Shown here: positions 20,199 to 28,990 of the stretch, in pieces
How positions within the stretch are numbered: position 1 is the first letter of the stretch
How the letters are laid out: the number at the start of each line of letters is the position of its first letter
Source: Polymyxa betae
Taxonomy: Eukaryota; Endomyxa; Phytomyxea; Plasmodiophorida; Plasmodiophoridae
Assembly: GCA_003693705.1 (NCBI GenBank)
Contig: RBZT01000105.1
Span: forward strand, 1 to 29,620
Direction of reading: 5' to 3'
Length of the DNA: 29,620 bases
The notes under the pieces: model-generated
What the model was told of the DNA's origin: nothing
The model's database searches: none
What the model saw: the letters and a program-made list of their open reading frames with translations, nothing else
Made by a program: the position numbers and the translations under genes

Positions 20199-21901
20199 GG
20201 CTCAGTTCAAGTTTAGTACCTTTGTTATGACGTCTGTACAACAGGAGCCTTAGAGGATGGTTGAAATGGCGCCCCATCTCCTGATCGATCCCGCCTGCTT
20301 CAGCAGAGTGGGGTTTTTGTTCTGGACCTATTAGTGAATGTCGAGCTCTGTCCATTCTAAGGCACACCTCGCCATTTTCTGGAGAAACTTTTAAAATAAA
20401 ATACAATTCGGAAGGTTTCAAGTCTGAATCTATTTCTGAAAGATGAGTCAATCGATTGCTTTAAATTGAAAAAAATTGACTATTGGAGCGTCTTCTTCTT
20501 TAAGCTCATCAGCCCCGGAGCTAAACGTTTTCTATTTGGAAATGCGCAGTCGATTAGAACAGGGTGTGACTAACTCATTGAATCACGAAGATGGGGTCCA
20601 ATATGAGCTGGAAATGACAAATTTCAACAATGTCATGATTGGGGAGAGGACATCTATATCTGCCTGTCCGCTCACTGAGAGCCAGCTCACAGGCTGTATA
20701 AGTTACCACTTGCTAGAGATGGGGTAATGGGGTGACCCCTTTGGAATCCATTACTTACAAAACGATGACATCCTCAATCTTGATCATCGCCGTGGAATAC
20801 TTCATGAACTTTTTTATTTTTTTTTATTCAAGCCCGATCATTTGCGATGTCTTCTCGCCCGAATAGCATTCATACATTTCATAAAGCATCATCTAACAAA
20901 ATCACAGAAGAATAGAGATACCAACGCTACCAGCGATAGAACAACACAGTCCGGATCTCACCCACGCTAAATGACAAATTCCCGAAATCCGAATCTGCTG
21001 CAGATATATGAATGCCGCGCTAAGTCAATCGTGCCAATTATGACCATTACAGAGCCATGTTCAATAGCGGCTACTCCTCCTATAACGAACCTTCCCTCTC
21101 TCTCTCATTTGGTCTTCATATAACCAGTTATTCATTTAGACAGGGGCGTAGAGAGCCCGGATTGTAGGATTGCAAGAGGGATTCTTCATATTTTCAAGGA
21201 GGTTCATTGAAGATTTTTCCGTCTTCACATCGAAACCGCATCCGATCGAATTGAAGGCTGAACACGAAATTCTTGCCATTCCCACTCAGATTGTTTCTGG
21301 TTTCTATTATATAGATTTTATAGTTGAGAAGCAAATACGCAAAATAAAATTCATACAGGAAGCTGGCTGCCTGTTGACATCTCCAATGAAAGACAAACAG
21401 CGCATAAGCTTCGCATATTTCAATATGCAATTTGGAAAAATTTATAATACGCGAAGATCGTTAAGCATCAGCCATTGCCAGCTGAAAATCAGCGAAAAAA
21501 TGTGCCAAAAATTACAAATTAATATCACATACAATTGAGCTCTCCTATTGTGCAGCTGGTTGACATCAAATCGTCGTGCTCTACCAGGATCTTTTTCAGC
21601 GAATCTCGCTCTGGTTTGACCTTTGTAATTGAAACCGCACGAATTCCTCTCCCCTCAGCCCGCGAAATCAGTACCTCGTCATTTAAATCGTCAAAATATT
21701 CAAGGGTGGATCAGCCCAAATTTCATTTTGCCTTCTGCGGCAATTGGGTCGTCAAAATCGTCTGATACGATTCGCTTCTGTTACAGACGTACTAGCTGAA
21801 GTCATCCACGAGAAAATAACGTTATCAGCCGAGACATCAAACGCAAGCCGCCAAGGAGTGTTTCCGGATGTGACTGCCAAGGATTGATCTTGGATTAATC
21901 G
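20199..21901. other. AT-rich region with two weak ORFs
   Basis: Plus ORFs at 20476-20727 (83 codons) and 21170-21538 (122 codons) have no recognisable domain. The second reads fairly well (PTQIVSGFYYIDFIVEKQ) and could be an exon, but its codons are AT-driven and it lacks supporting signals. T-rich and CT-rich runs occur near 20813 and 21095. No RNA genes or repeats were recognised before the promoter repeats. Confidence 0.3.
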
Positions 21902-22176
21902 GATTCGATCGTATAGGGATTAGAGGCTGCGTCTCACTCCTCAGCCCGAAGACAACCCCATCACCCCATCTAAGCCACTTGGTAGCTGCTCAGATCCGAT
22001 CGTATAGGGATTAATCCCGAGGCCGCGTCTCTCTCTCTGCAGCAGCCCACCAGCCCCCCAGACCACCCCATCGATATGATTCAAGGCACTAATCCATTAA
22101 TCTGATCCGATCGTATAGGGATTAATTCCGGAAGCTGCGTCTCAACAGCAGCCCCCCAGCCCCCAGACCACCCCAT
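21902..22176 (+). repeat. three tandem promoter repeats ahead of the 22218 gene
   Basis: Units at 21902-21962, 21993-22072 and 22104-22176. Each starts with GATYCGATCGTATAGGGATTA (the 17-mer core CGATCGTATAGGGATTA is identical at 21906, 21997 and 22108), then a GGCYGCGTCTC-like block, then a C-rich CAGCCC..GACMACCCCAT tail. Units 2 and 3 are the most alike. The last unit ends 41 bp before the ATG. Their position argues for a duplicated promoter module with three copies of a regulator site, though transcription-start position is unknown. Confidence 0.85.
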
Positions 22177-22217
22177 TTATTATTCAAGTCTCTATTTCCA
22201 ACACCAGCCCTATCAGA

Positions 22218-23222
22218 ATGTCACCCTTAACTCTACTCCTGCTCGCATTAACCGCCCTGGTCGTGGCATTAGGGTCCGATCCGCCCTCCGAGCCGTCCAA
22301 CGGTCCCACCCATACTAAACTCATACGGTCGCTGTTCCAGACGGACACTGCGGACAAGGATCTGGTTCGCAACCTGGCCGTACTGGCCCAGGGTCAGGCC
22401 GCGCACAAGCCCGGCGTGAGACGTTACCTGGAGTTTCTGCTAACGGACCCGAATGCGTCGTATTTGGCGCGTCGTCTGCTCGAGTTACGTTACGAGGCGT
22501 TTGACGCGATCGAGGAGTCGCTGAAGGCGCTGGCCGTGATGGGCGCGGCGCAGAGCGTGGCGGAGTTCATGGCCGGATTCGTGACCTGTCAACTGATGGA
22601 TGACACCGACGACGATGTTGATAGCGAAGATCTGCGGCGTTGCGAACGCCTACTGGAGATCGTCGAGCCGTATTGCGGACCCGTCTCGGTCGCGGACATT
22701 CCGGAGAGCGTGGCGGTCAAAGGCGACCTCGACGACGCCACGTTACGTTTCCGTAAGCCGGGCGCTGTCAAGTCCTACATCGGCCGTCACTTCGACACCA
22801 TCCGTGGCAATCGGCCCCTGATCCGGACCTTGTTACGCTGCGGCGTCGACGTCACACTGCTGGACGTACTGACCCACCAATTGAAGAACGAGGACCTGAG
22901 AGTTTTGTTACCGTATCTGCACGGATTGCAGAGCGGAATTCGAGCCAGGCTCATCTATCTTTTACGTGACAATCGCTGGGCTGACATCGAGAGCGTTTGC
23001 TATGACCCGTGGTTTCGTTACACGTTTACGTGTCAGGATGAGGACGACTGTCAGTATCTGGTGGATGCCGCGAAACGGGCCATTCGCGGCCAACGTCTAG
23101 AGCAGCTGGAGTTCCTGATTTCGTTACCGGAAAGTCAGCACTGGGTAACGCCAGATCTCCGTGATGCCCTCGAAACCGCAAACTCTCTAGACGAGTTCAT
23201 TTCCGTTACAGGAGCTATGTGA
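22218..23222 (+). CDS. predicted secreted protein, intact paralogue of the 13461 product
   Basis: 334 codons, intronless and GC-rich. The N-terminus SPLTLLLLALTALVVALGS is a clear signal peptide, with cleavage likely near residue 19. The mature chain is helical and repeats the family marks of the 13461 protein: NASYLARRL at residues 79-87 (also an N-x-S glycosylation sequon), VAEFMAGFV, an acidic loop DDTDDDVDSED, EPYCGPVSVADIPE, RCGVDVTLLDVL, LPYLHGLQSGIRARL, FRYTFTCQDEDD and RAIRGQRLEQLEFLISLPES followed by HWVTP. It lacks the last ankyrin-like helix pair, which makes it about 45 residues shorter. Function unknown; a secreted, fast-evolving, locally duplicated family is effector-like, which is inference. 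It is probably controlled by the triple repeat immediately upstream. Six CGTTAC hexamers lie in the gene and one just after the stop. Confidence 0.85.
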   Translation: MSPLTLLLLALTALVVALGSDPPSEPSNGPTHTKLIRSLFQTDTADKDLVRNLAVLAQGQAAHKPGVRRYLEFLLTDPNASYLARRLLELRYEAFDAIEESLKALAVMGAAQSVAEFMAGFVTCQLMDDTDDDVDSEDLRRCERLLEIVEPYCGPVSVADIPESVAVKGDLDDATLRFRKPGAVKSYIGRHFDTIRGNRPLIRTLLRCGVDVTLLDVLTHQLKNEDLRVLLPYLHGLQSGIRARLIYLLRDNRWADIESVCYDPWFRYTFTCQDEDDCQYLVDAAKRAIRGQRLEQLEFLISLPESQHWVTPDLRDALETANSLDEFISVTGAM

Positions 23223-24256
23223 GCCGTTTTTTTGATTAAAAAAACAGCACGCTTGTGAATGTTACGTTACTGTAGGGTTTAGTAACTCGTCTTCAATTGA
23301 ATTGGAAGCGCAAAGAAGTTAATGTAGTCAAAATCCGTTAGGGTTAGGGTTTCTCTCTGACTGTGAATTCTAGACGCTGTCAAAAGTCCATGCATGATCA
23401 AAAATGCCCACGCAGTCTCGAATCGGCGAATGCAATTCTGTCAAAGGTGCGAGTTTCGTGAGAGACAGAAAATGGCCGTTATTGCTCTGTCAGCAATCTA
23501 TAACACACCAATAGTCGTCATTTCTGCGGTTAACAGTATCAGATAAGAATTCGAGAGGCCGCTGCAAGACGATCTTCATTTGGATTAGAAATTGGACAGA
23601 TAATGTTTTTTTCACCATTAAAGAAGCTTTTTTTGTTACAGTATCAAAAAAAGATTTGTTTTTTTCAATTTTTGTGCTTGTTTATCTCAATTCTACAGCA
23701 CATACCCTCTCAAAACAGGTTTCATAAACGTAGATTGGATTAGATTATAGAAGTTCTCTGATCTTGTTAACAGGCGGCGCTGTGTCCTGAGCGCGTGGCT
23801 GATAGTATTCAGGCATAAGCTTCATAATACAGCAAACTTTTGGTCGTGGTTCGAACCGGGGACTCTTTCTGGGTTTTGCAATGTGCTATCGGAGCGAGCT
23901 GTCTTCAACTATATTATAAACTTAGCTGGGATATGACGTTTGTAGTTTGGGATAGACTGAAAAAGAATGTCTTTCTGTTCTTGAGAAGAGATTTTGTCTA
24001 TAAAACCCGTTAAAATGGTTGTGTATCAAGAAATGTATCTGCAAACCTCTATTTTAAGCAGAATGTGAAAATTGGCACTCGTTTGCGCCCAATGATTATC
24101 AGATCGCATCAGCGAGCGATATCAAGATGGATTCCGATTCGTACTGACAAACCCTAACCAGCATCAACTCTGTTATTAGAAAAGTCTGATGTTGAGAATT
24201 CTGGGCCGCAATTTGGATCAGCCATCATGCAATGCATTGTCTTTTGTACGACGATC
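23223..24256. other. AT-rich intergenic DNA with a tRNA-like B box
   Basis: A TTAGGGTTAGGGTTT motif occurs at about 23338. GGTTCGAACC at 23848-23857 is a perfect RNA polymerase III B box / T-loop, preceded 60-70 bp earlier by a weak A-box-like TGAGCGCGTGGC, but the T stem does not pair. It may be a degraded tRNA-derived SINE. No protein gene is supported. Confidence 0.3.
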
Positions 24257-24279
24257 CATACGAGCACAGCGCTCGTATG
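24257..24279. repeat. 9-bp perfect hairpin
   Basis: CATACGAGC (24257-24265), loop ACAGC, GCTCGTATG (24271-24279). Isolated in intergenic DNA, with no U-run that would suggest a terminator. Confidence 0.5.
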
Positions 24280-24954
24280 AGAAAATGTGATGATCACAAA
24301 AGCCAAGTCATCTTGACTAGAAGGCGATTTGTATCTTGAACAAAATAGCAGAAAGTGTCATTAGCTGTGGATCTCGCTATGATATCCTACTTATAGTTAA
24401 CTCAAAATTATGCAAACGAGAGAATCAGAGCAATGTTTATTGAGATGGGTTTGCTGCAGCTGGCCCTCTGCCTATTGGTAGGGGCACCGCCAGCAGTGAT
24501 CACATAGGACTAACCTCTCAGGCGACTCCGTCGTGATGAAATCTCCAGAAACAACCTTCAATAGAAAGTCGTGATGAAGGCGATGGCGAAGGCGACCGAA
24601 TAGAGAGCGAGGAGGCGGTCCACCACGGCGAGAGCTTAACTGCGGCCACGGAGTTTACATGATACTGTCCCAAATGGTAACAGCGTACGCCAAGGCCATG
24701 TCGTACTGGAAGACCCCGTTCACACTCTCCGGACTGCGTAGGTAACGTCACTCCCAGTGGAAGTTTCCACGTCGGATGAGAGGGAAACGTTGCGAAAGCG
24801 ACGCCGCCTGTTACCTGTCGACGAATGGCTAAAAATAGCGCCGCCGACTGGTCGGAATGCTGCCGAGAAGTTGCCGCGGCAACAAATCCAGCGTCGCCTC
24901 CACTCGATTCTCTCATTCTGATTTCGTCGTGATTTCGCTCGTAACGATTCTCTG
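24280..24954. other. upstream region of the small secreted gene
   Basis: GC content rises from about 24560. A 132-codon minus ORF (24916-24518) and others here look like by-products of GC richness. One GTCGTACTGG lies at 24700-24709, about 255 bp before the ATG, and GTAACG occurs at about 24742 and 24940. The last 60 bases before the ATG are pyrimidine-rich. Confidence 0.35.
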
Positions 24955-25191
24955 ATGAAGCTGTCCATAATGATGTTGCTGGGAGCCATGGGCGTCCTGC
25001 TGGCCGACGTCCAAGCCGCCGAACGTGGTGCGGATCTGAGCCCGCGATTCACTCAAGTCGCCGACGCTGTCAAAGGGCTGACCGAGGCGACGATTACCGA
25101 GCCGGATGATGATGATGATCCTCGAGACTGCATTTACTGCAGGAGTGTCTATACATGCCCGAGACATTGCGTTCGCAACGATGACTTTTGA
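24955..25191 (+). CDS. small secreted cysteine-containing protein
   Basis: 78 codons. KLSIMMLLGAMGVLLADVQA is a textbook signal peptide with likely cleavage after VQA (about residue 21). The short mature part has an acidic DDDDD stretch and then a C-terminal Cys motif C-x2-C-x5-C-x3-C, enough for two disulfides or a small metal site. Size, signal peptide and paired Cys match small secreted effector-like proteins of plant- and animal-associated microbes. No family is recognised and the role is unknown. The start is fixed by the signal peptide, and a polyadenylation signal follows at 25241. It lies in the same orientation as the 22218 and 26004 genes. Confidence 0.75.
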   Translation: MKLSIMMLLGAMGVLLADVQAAERGADLSPRFTQVADAVKGLTEATITEPDDDDDPRDCIYCRSVYTCPRHCVRNDDF

Positions 25192-25240
25192 AGGAAGCTG
25201 ACAAAGACCGCTATTGTGGAATCTCTTGAATCATCATCTC

Positions 25241-25246
25241 AATAAA
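25241..25246 (+). terminator. AATAAA polyadenylation signal
   Basis: AATAAA lies 50 bases after the TGA of the small secreted gene. Confidence 0.6.
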
Positions 25247-25787
25247 GATTTGCTCCTAGATTAGCTCATTTTAACTATTGTAAAGATGGTTAGAAATTAA
25301 GCTGTAGCATTACATCGCCTTTCGTGGTCGTGCTGAAATTCCACGTTCAAGAGCTACGCTTGCAGACTGAAAAAAAAAACAATAAAGTCTCTGGAATGAA
25401 TGATCAATGAGGACGGCGTTTTTTCGAATCTTCGAGGTAGGCTGTGTTTCTGTATGGAAAAACAGGAGAGTTGTTTTCTGCATGAAGGGGGAGGCCCGGA
25501 TAAGAAACGGCTATAAATCCTATTCACGGAAGTTTCATTCTCAAATTCCACAGTTGATCGTGGTTGGCCTTCAGGTTTTCAGAATTTCAAAACACATTTT
25601 GTGTTTGAGGAAAAATGCGAATTGAAATGTTTGTTTTTCAACTGTTTGGAAAGATTGTCGTGAATCGTTGTAAGCTAAGAAGTGTATTGAGAATTGCAGA
25701 CGCTCTGTGATAGACGATCTATCAGTAATGTTTGCTGTTTTCAATTGCTTGGGATGATTCGGCCCGATGAAACCCTCCCAGGGAGCA
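25247..25787. other. AT-rich spacer, no clear gene
   Basis: A 72-codon plus ORF (25407-25625) and a 65-codon minus ORF (25551-25354) overlap and have no domains. Nothing else was recognised. Confidence 0.35.
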
Positions 25788-25925
25788 GTTAGGGTTAGGG
25801 TTTTCCAAACGATCTTTGATCGGACTCAATTACAAAGCCTAAAACGTCTCGCGTGAATTGTTTTTCATGATCTAGGGTTTCGGCGCTCTGATGGCATTAG
25901 GGTTTCCTCCCCTGTTTAGGGTTTG
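25788..25925 (+). promoter_or_regulatory. telo-box cluster ahead of the 26004 gene
   Basis: TTAGGGTTAGGGTTTT (about 25789), TAGGGTTTC (25873), TTAGGGTTTC (25898) and TTTAGGGTTTG (25916) lie 80-215 bp before the ATG, all in the same orientation. Interstitial telomere-type boxes of this kind are promoter elements in plants. Two more occur in the first intron (about 26421 and 26444). The regulatory role here is inferred. Confidence 0.45.
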
Positions 25926-26003
25926 GCACTTAACAGGTGCGTGACGGCTCTTCGGAAAGTTCTTCGCACTCGCCGTTCTCATTCACAATCTCCCTTCGCC
26001 ACG

Positions 26004-27201
26004 ATGTTCGTTCAGACGACGAGGACGACGATCTTGTCCGCGCTCCTCCTGCCTTGGGTCGTACTGGCCGTCGGCACGGATTCCGACCATCCCCTGTTGG
26101 TCTCGGATTCCGACATTCTGACCGATTTGCAGCTGATGCCGACCGACTCCGAAATGCTCATCCACGATATCGATAATGAACAGACACCCATCCTTCAGTA
26201 AGATTTCGTCTGTTACTTTTGACTTTGTAGAATGGCCTAGTAAATTTTCACCGTTTTGGCTCACTTTTTGGCGGTTTTGTGAGTATTTTTGAAATATTTC
26301 GCTCTTTTTTCAATGATTTTGTAAATTATCACAGTTTTGCTGATCTTCATGTTTCTTCTTGCTTATGTCTGTATCGGATCTTTCTTAGAAACTTTTCAGT
26401 GTTCTCCGTCATCTGATTGTAGGGTTTCTGTAGCCTTTGTTAAGGTTAGGGTTTCGCTGAGTCGTCTCTTGCTCACTAACCAATGATATTGGTTTTATAT
26501 TTGTTAGAGAAATCCCGTTTGATCATTCTCATCATTTTAATGGCTCGTCTCCCTTTATCACATTTTCGTTTCCTTTCCAGATTCTGTTACAAATTCTTTG
26601 TTTATAATGCTTCCATCATCTCTAAGAGTATCTGATTTTGGTACTTTTTTTATATTTATCTAAGAACGCCAGTTTGATTATTCGTATTATTTTGTGGTTT
26701 GTTTCCGCTTTATTATATCTTTGTTGTTTTACTATGTTAAAGATTCTTCTGTTTAGAATTGCTTCAATCATCTCGAAACGAATCTGAATTTCGCCTTCTA
26801 GAATCGATCACGATCCTGGTACAGGCGAATCCGTCTTCCAGCGCGACACAACGCTTCTTGATGTGCCCAGCGTGATCTGGATGACGATCGCTTACATGGC
26901 CTATCAATACGTCATCGCTGTCTATCGGAACCCCTACAGCGTTCTCGACCAATCCATCATGTTCTTCAGTCTGGCGGCGCTGCTGGTCTGCGTCGCTCTC
27001 TATCAACGCCGCATTGCTTTAGATCTCCCATCACGTCCTTTGCATGCCGTCATCTGCAGCCTCCTCGCCGTCTTCGTCGCCACCTTCGTCTTCAAACTAT
27101 CCGCCTGCTTGCCATATGCGTTGCAGGTTCTGGCGTGGGCGTTCAGCGCCGGCCTGGTCGTACCGGAATTCTACGCGCTGCTTCATCGCAACCTGGACTG
27201 A
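26004..27201 (+). CDS. two-exon multi-span membrane protein, unrecognised family
   Basis: Exon 1 (26004-26197) starts with a hydrophobic leader (TTILSALLLPWVVLAVG), then an acidic luminal stretch (PLLVSDSDILTDLQLMPTD). It ends in phase 2 at GTAAGA. Exon 2 (26802-27201, acceptor CCTTCTAG) restores the frame and encodes about 133 residues with four hydrophobic segments: around MTIAYMAYQYVIAV, IMFFSLAALLVCVAL, HAVICSLLAVFVATFVF and LQVLAWAFSAGLVV. The protein is about 197 residues, stopping at 27199-27201. The 604-bp intron is far longer than others here but has clean splice sites and frame agreement. The leader could be a cleaved signal peptide or a first span. It resembles a small channel-, tetraspanin- or receptor-like membrane protein only in shape. 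GTCGTACTGG encodes Val-Val-Leu in the leader, as in the 11321 leader. Function unknown. Confidence 0.7.
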
Positions 27202-28009
27202 GATGCAACATTTGTATCAACAATCGCAGGGATTTTTGTTGCCGTTTTCATTAACAATCTTAACTAATCGAAACCCTAAACCCTATCTGACGATTCAAAA
27301 TCATATTTCGTAATGAAACAGTAGAAAGCATCACAAAAAAATGGTTTTGCGATTATTATTGTTACTGGTTCTGCACTGAGTTTTGCAGCCGACAAAGCGT
27401 CCGCTTCAGAACGAACGTCGTACTGGCCCACAAGATTCGCCGAGCGACGGCTGAAGAATCCGGACCGAGACGGAGCTCCAAATGGCCGCGGTTAGTAACA
27501 GAGATCAAAGAGCCACGAAGAGGTTCGGCAGGGAGGCCGCGTCCGAATCGCCGACCCGACGGGCTGGTTGGTCATGTGACGATTCGGCAGCGCGGCGCGC
27601 CGATAGAGGTCCGTCTTGGATCATCGCGAAGGCCCGCCATCCACCGACCATCACGTCCTAGGGCCAGCACGACGGCGGCATTTACTGCGGGTTATTTTCA
27701 CGCTGCGAAATTGTGAAAAACTGAGCTGATACTATGAGGATCGCCCATACAGCTCGCCGATCGATCATTTGAGTGCGTTTTCGGTACAGTGTCGCGCCCC
27801 AGCTAAAGGAAGGCCGCGCCTCTTCTAAGGCCGCGCCCTAAGATTGCAGCTCCTGATTTTTGTGCTTGCCGTTACAGCACAGTGGTCATTTGCCACGCTA
27901 CCTTTTCTCTTTCATTCTATCTTGAATACATCGGAACGTTGATTCCGCTCAGACTTTCTGTGTGTTAAATCTAGGATTATCTCATACAGGACTGGATCGT
28001 TGTGATCCC
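27202..28009. other. GC-rich island with a possible secreted-protein relic
   Basis: ATG at 27341 starts a signal-like VLRLLLLLVLH that meets a TGA at 27377-27379. In another frame the next codons read FAADKASASERTSYWPTRF on to a TAG at 27493-27495. A one-base change would join a leader to a small basic mature part, so this may be a frameshifted small secreted gene. GC-rich DNA continues to about 27700, with GTCGTACTGG at 27417-27426 and no further gene. AAACCCTAAACCCT occurs at about 27270. Confidence 0.3.
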
Positions 28010-28686
28010 ATGTCTGCGGCCAACCCCCAGCTGGACGCTTTCGTCCTGAAGGAATCCCCGCTTCTTCAGTATTTCGAAATAGTGGAGTAATCTCGATTGT
28101 TCGATTCTAATCCTTTGGTTATACTGATTCTGTCACCATCAGACCTTCCGGTAGTCCACCAGCAACTGATCGGGATCAGCCCAGACCATCCCCTCACCCG
28201 TATGCAAACAACTTGGTTTCTTCCCTAATTCTGATCTGTCTTTATAGCGTCAGGTCGAAAGCACTGGCCAATGACGGTTATGTTTTATTGTCCGCTGCAC
28301 TAAGCGCTCAACAGCTAGAGGTGTTGGAACCGACATTCCGTCTTCGAACTGAGCTGTCCAAGCTTAATCGACACCAAGGTGATCATCTGCATCTGAACAG
28401 CACATCCCTCTAACCCAAACAAAGGTCTAACTTATTTTAAATCATTTTCAGTTCGCATGCTGCCAAAGGAAGTGCGGGCGGTATTAACAACGCTGTCGCT
28501 TCAACATTTTGAACCGCTGTTCAAATCGGTCTTCCCCTGCCAGACCTACTCATTGGGCGATGATGTAGAGGTAATGTACAAGGCTCCTGGCTGCCCTAAT
28601 CAGGTAGGCACAATACACACTTGTTTGTCTCGCAGCCCTTTCACCTACTATCGATAGATCCCCCATGCAGACAGTTTGTATGCTGA
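28010..28686 (+). CDS. small multi-exon protein, possibly a truncated dioxygenase-like fold
   Basis: Four exons fit in frame: 28010-28086, 28248-28378, 28452-28603 and 28636-28686, with introns of 161, 73 and 32 bp bounded by GT..AG (acceptors TTTATAG, TTTTCAG, CTCGCAG). The protein of about 136 residues includes ALANDGYVLLSAALSAQQLE, which resembles the opening strand and helix of phytanoyl-CoA dioxygenase-type proteins, and later NQPFHLLSIDP, where such enzymes carry an HxD metal motif, here without the Asp. If that relation is right, the C-terminal half of the fold is missing and the iron site is not intact. The gene ends about 300 bp from a transposase, so insertion or rearrangement may have truncated it. 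Reading through the 32-bp intron would instead end the protein at 28656. Family assignment is weak. Confidence 0.4.
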
Positions 28687-28990
28687 AAATCTCAGGGTTC
28701 TAATGACTCTAAATGATGGGTTCCCATGTACTAGGGTTTTAGAGCGCATACATCAGAAAGGGCCTCCCCTACCTTACGAACCGATTTCGGTAAACTCTGA
28801 GCACCGAATCGGCTGTGAGGCCCAGACTCCACTATTTGGACATGGAAATGGACGTGGAAGCCATTTTACAAGAAGAACGAGAAAATGGCCATATACAATG
28901 GGACAGCTGGGAAAGGTACATGAACTTGATATCATCAATGCAATTAATACGACGAAAATGGGGAATTCATCGTATTCAAGGAAAAAATTA
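28687..28990. other. spacer between the truncated gene and the transposase
   Basis: Overlapping plus ORFs (28676-29041 and 28815-29141) run antisense into the transposase exon. The second has coding-like composition (EERENGHIQWDSWERYMNLI) but no domain. It may be a second ORF of the transposon or a by-product. CTAGGGTTTTAG occurs at about 28731. Confidence 0.3.

Noticed and set aside
21902-22176. Minisatellite unrelated to the gene
   Set aside because: Unit spacing is irregular (91 and 111 bp between cores), conserved blocks are separated by variable DNA, and the last unit abuts the gene start; a promoter duplication fits better, though not proven.
23780-23865. Functional tRNA gene
   Set aside because: B box present, but T stem, D stem and acceptor stem do not pair acceptably.
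24518-24916. 132-codon minus-strand ORF upstream of the small secreted gene
   Set aside because: GC-driven open frame with no domain, no signal peptide and overlapping open frames; it occupies the probable promoter of the 24955 gene.
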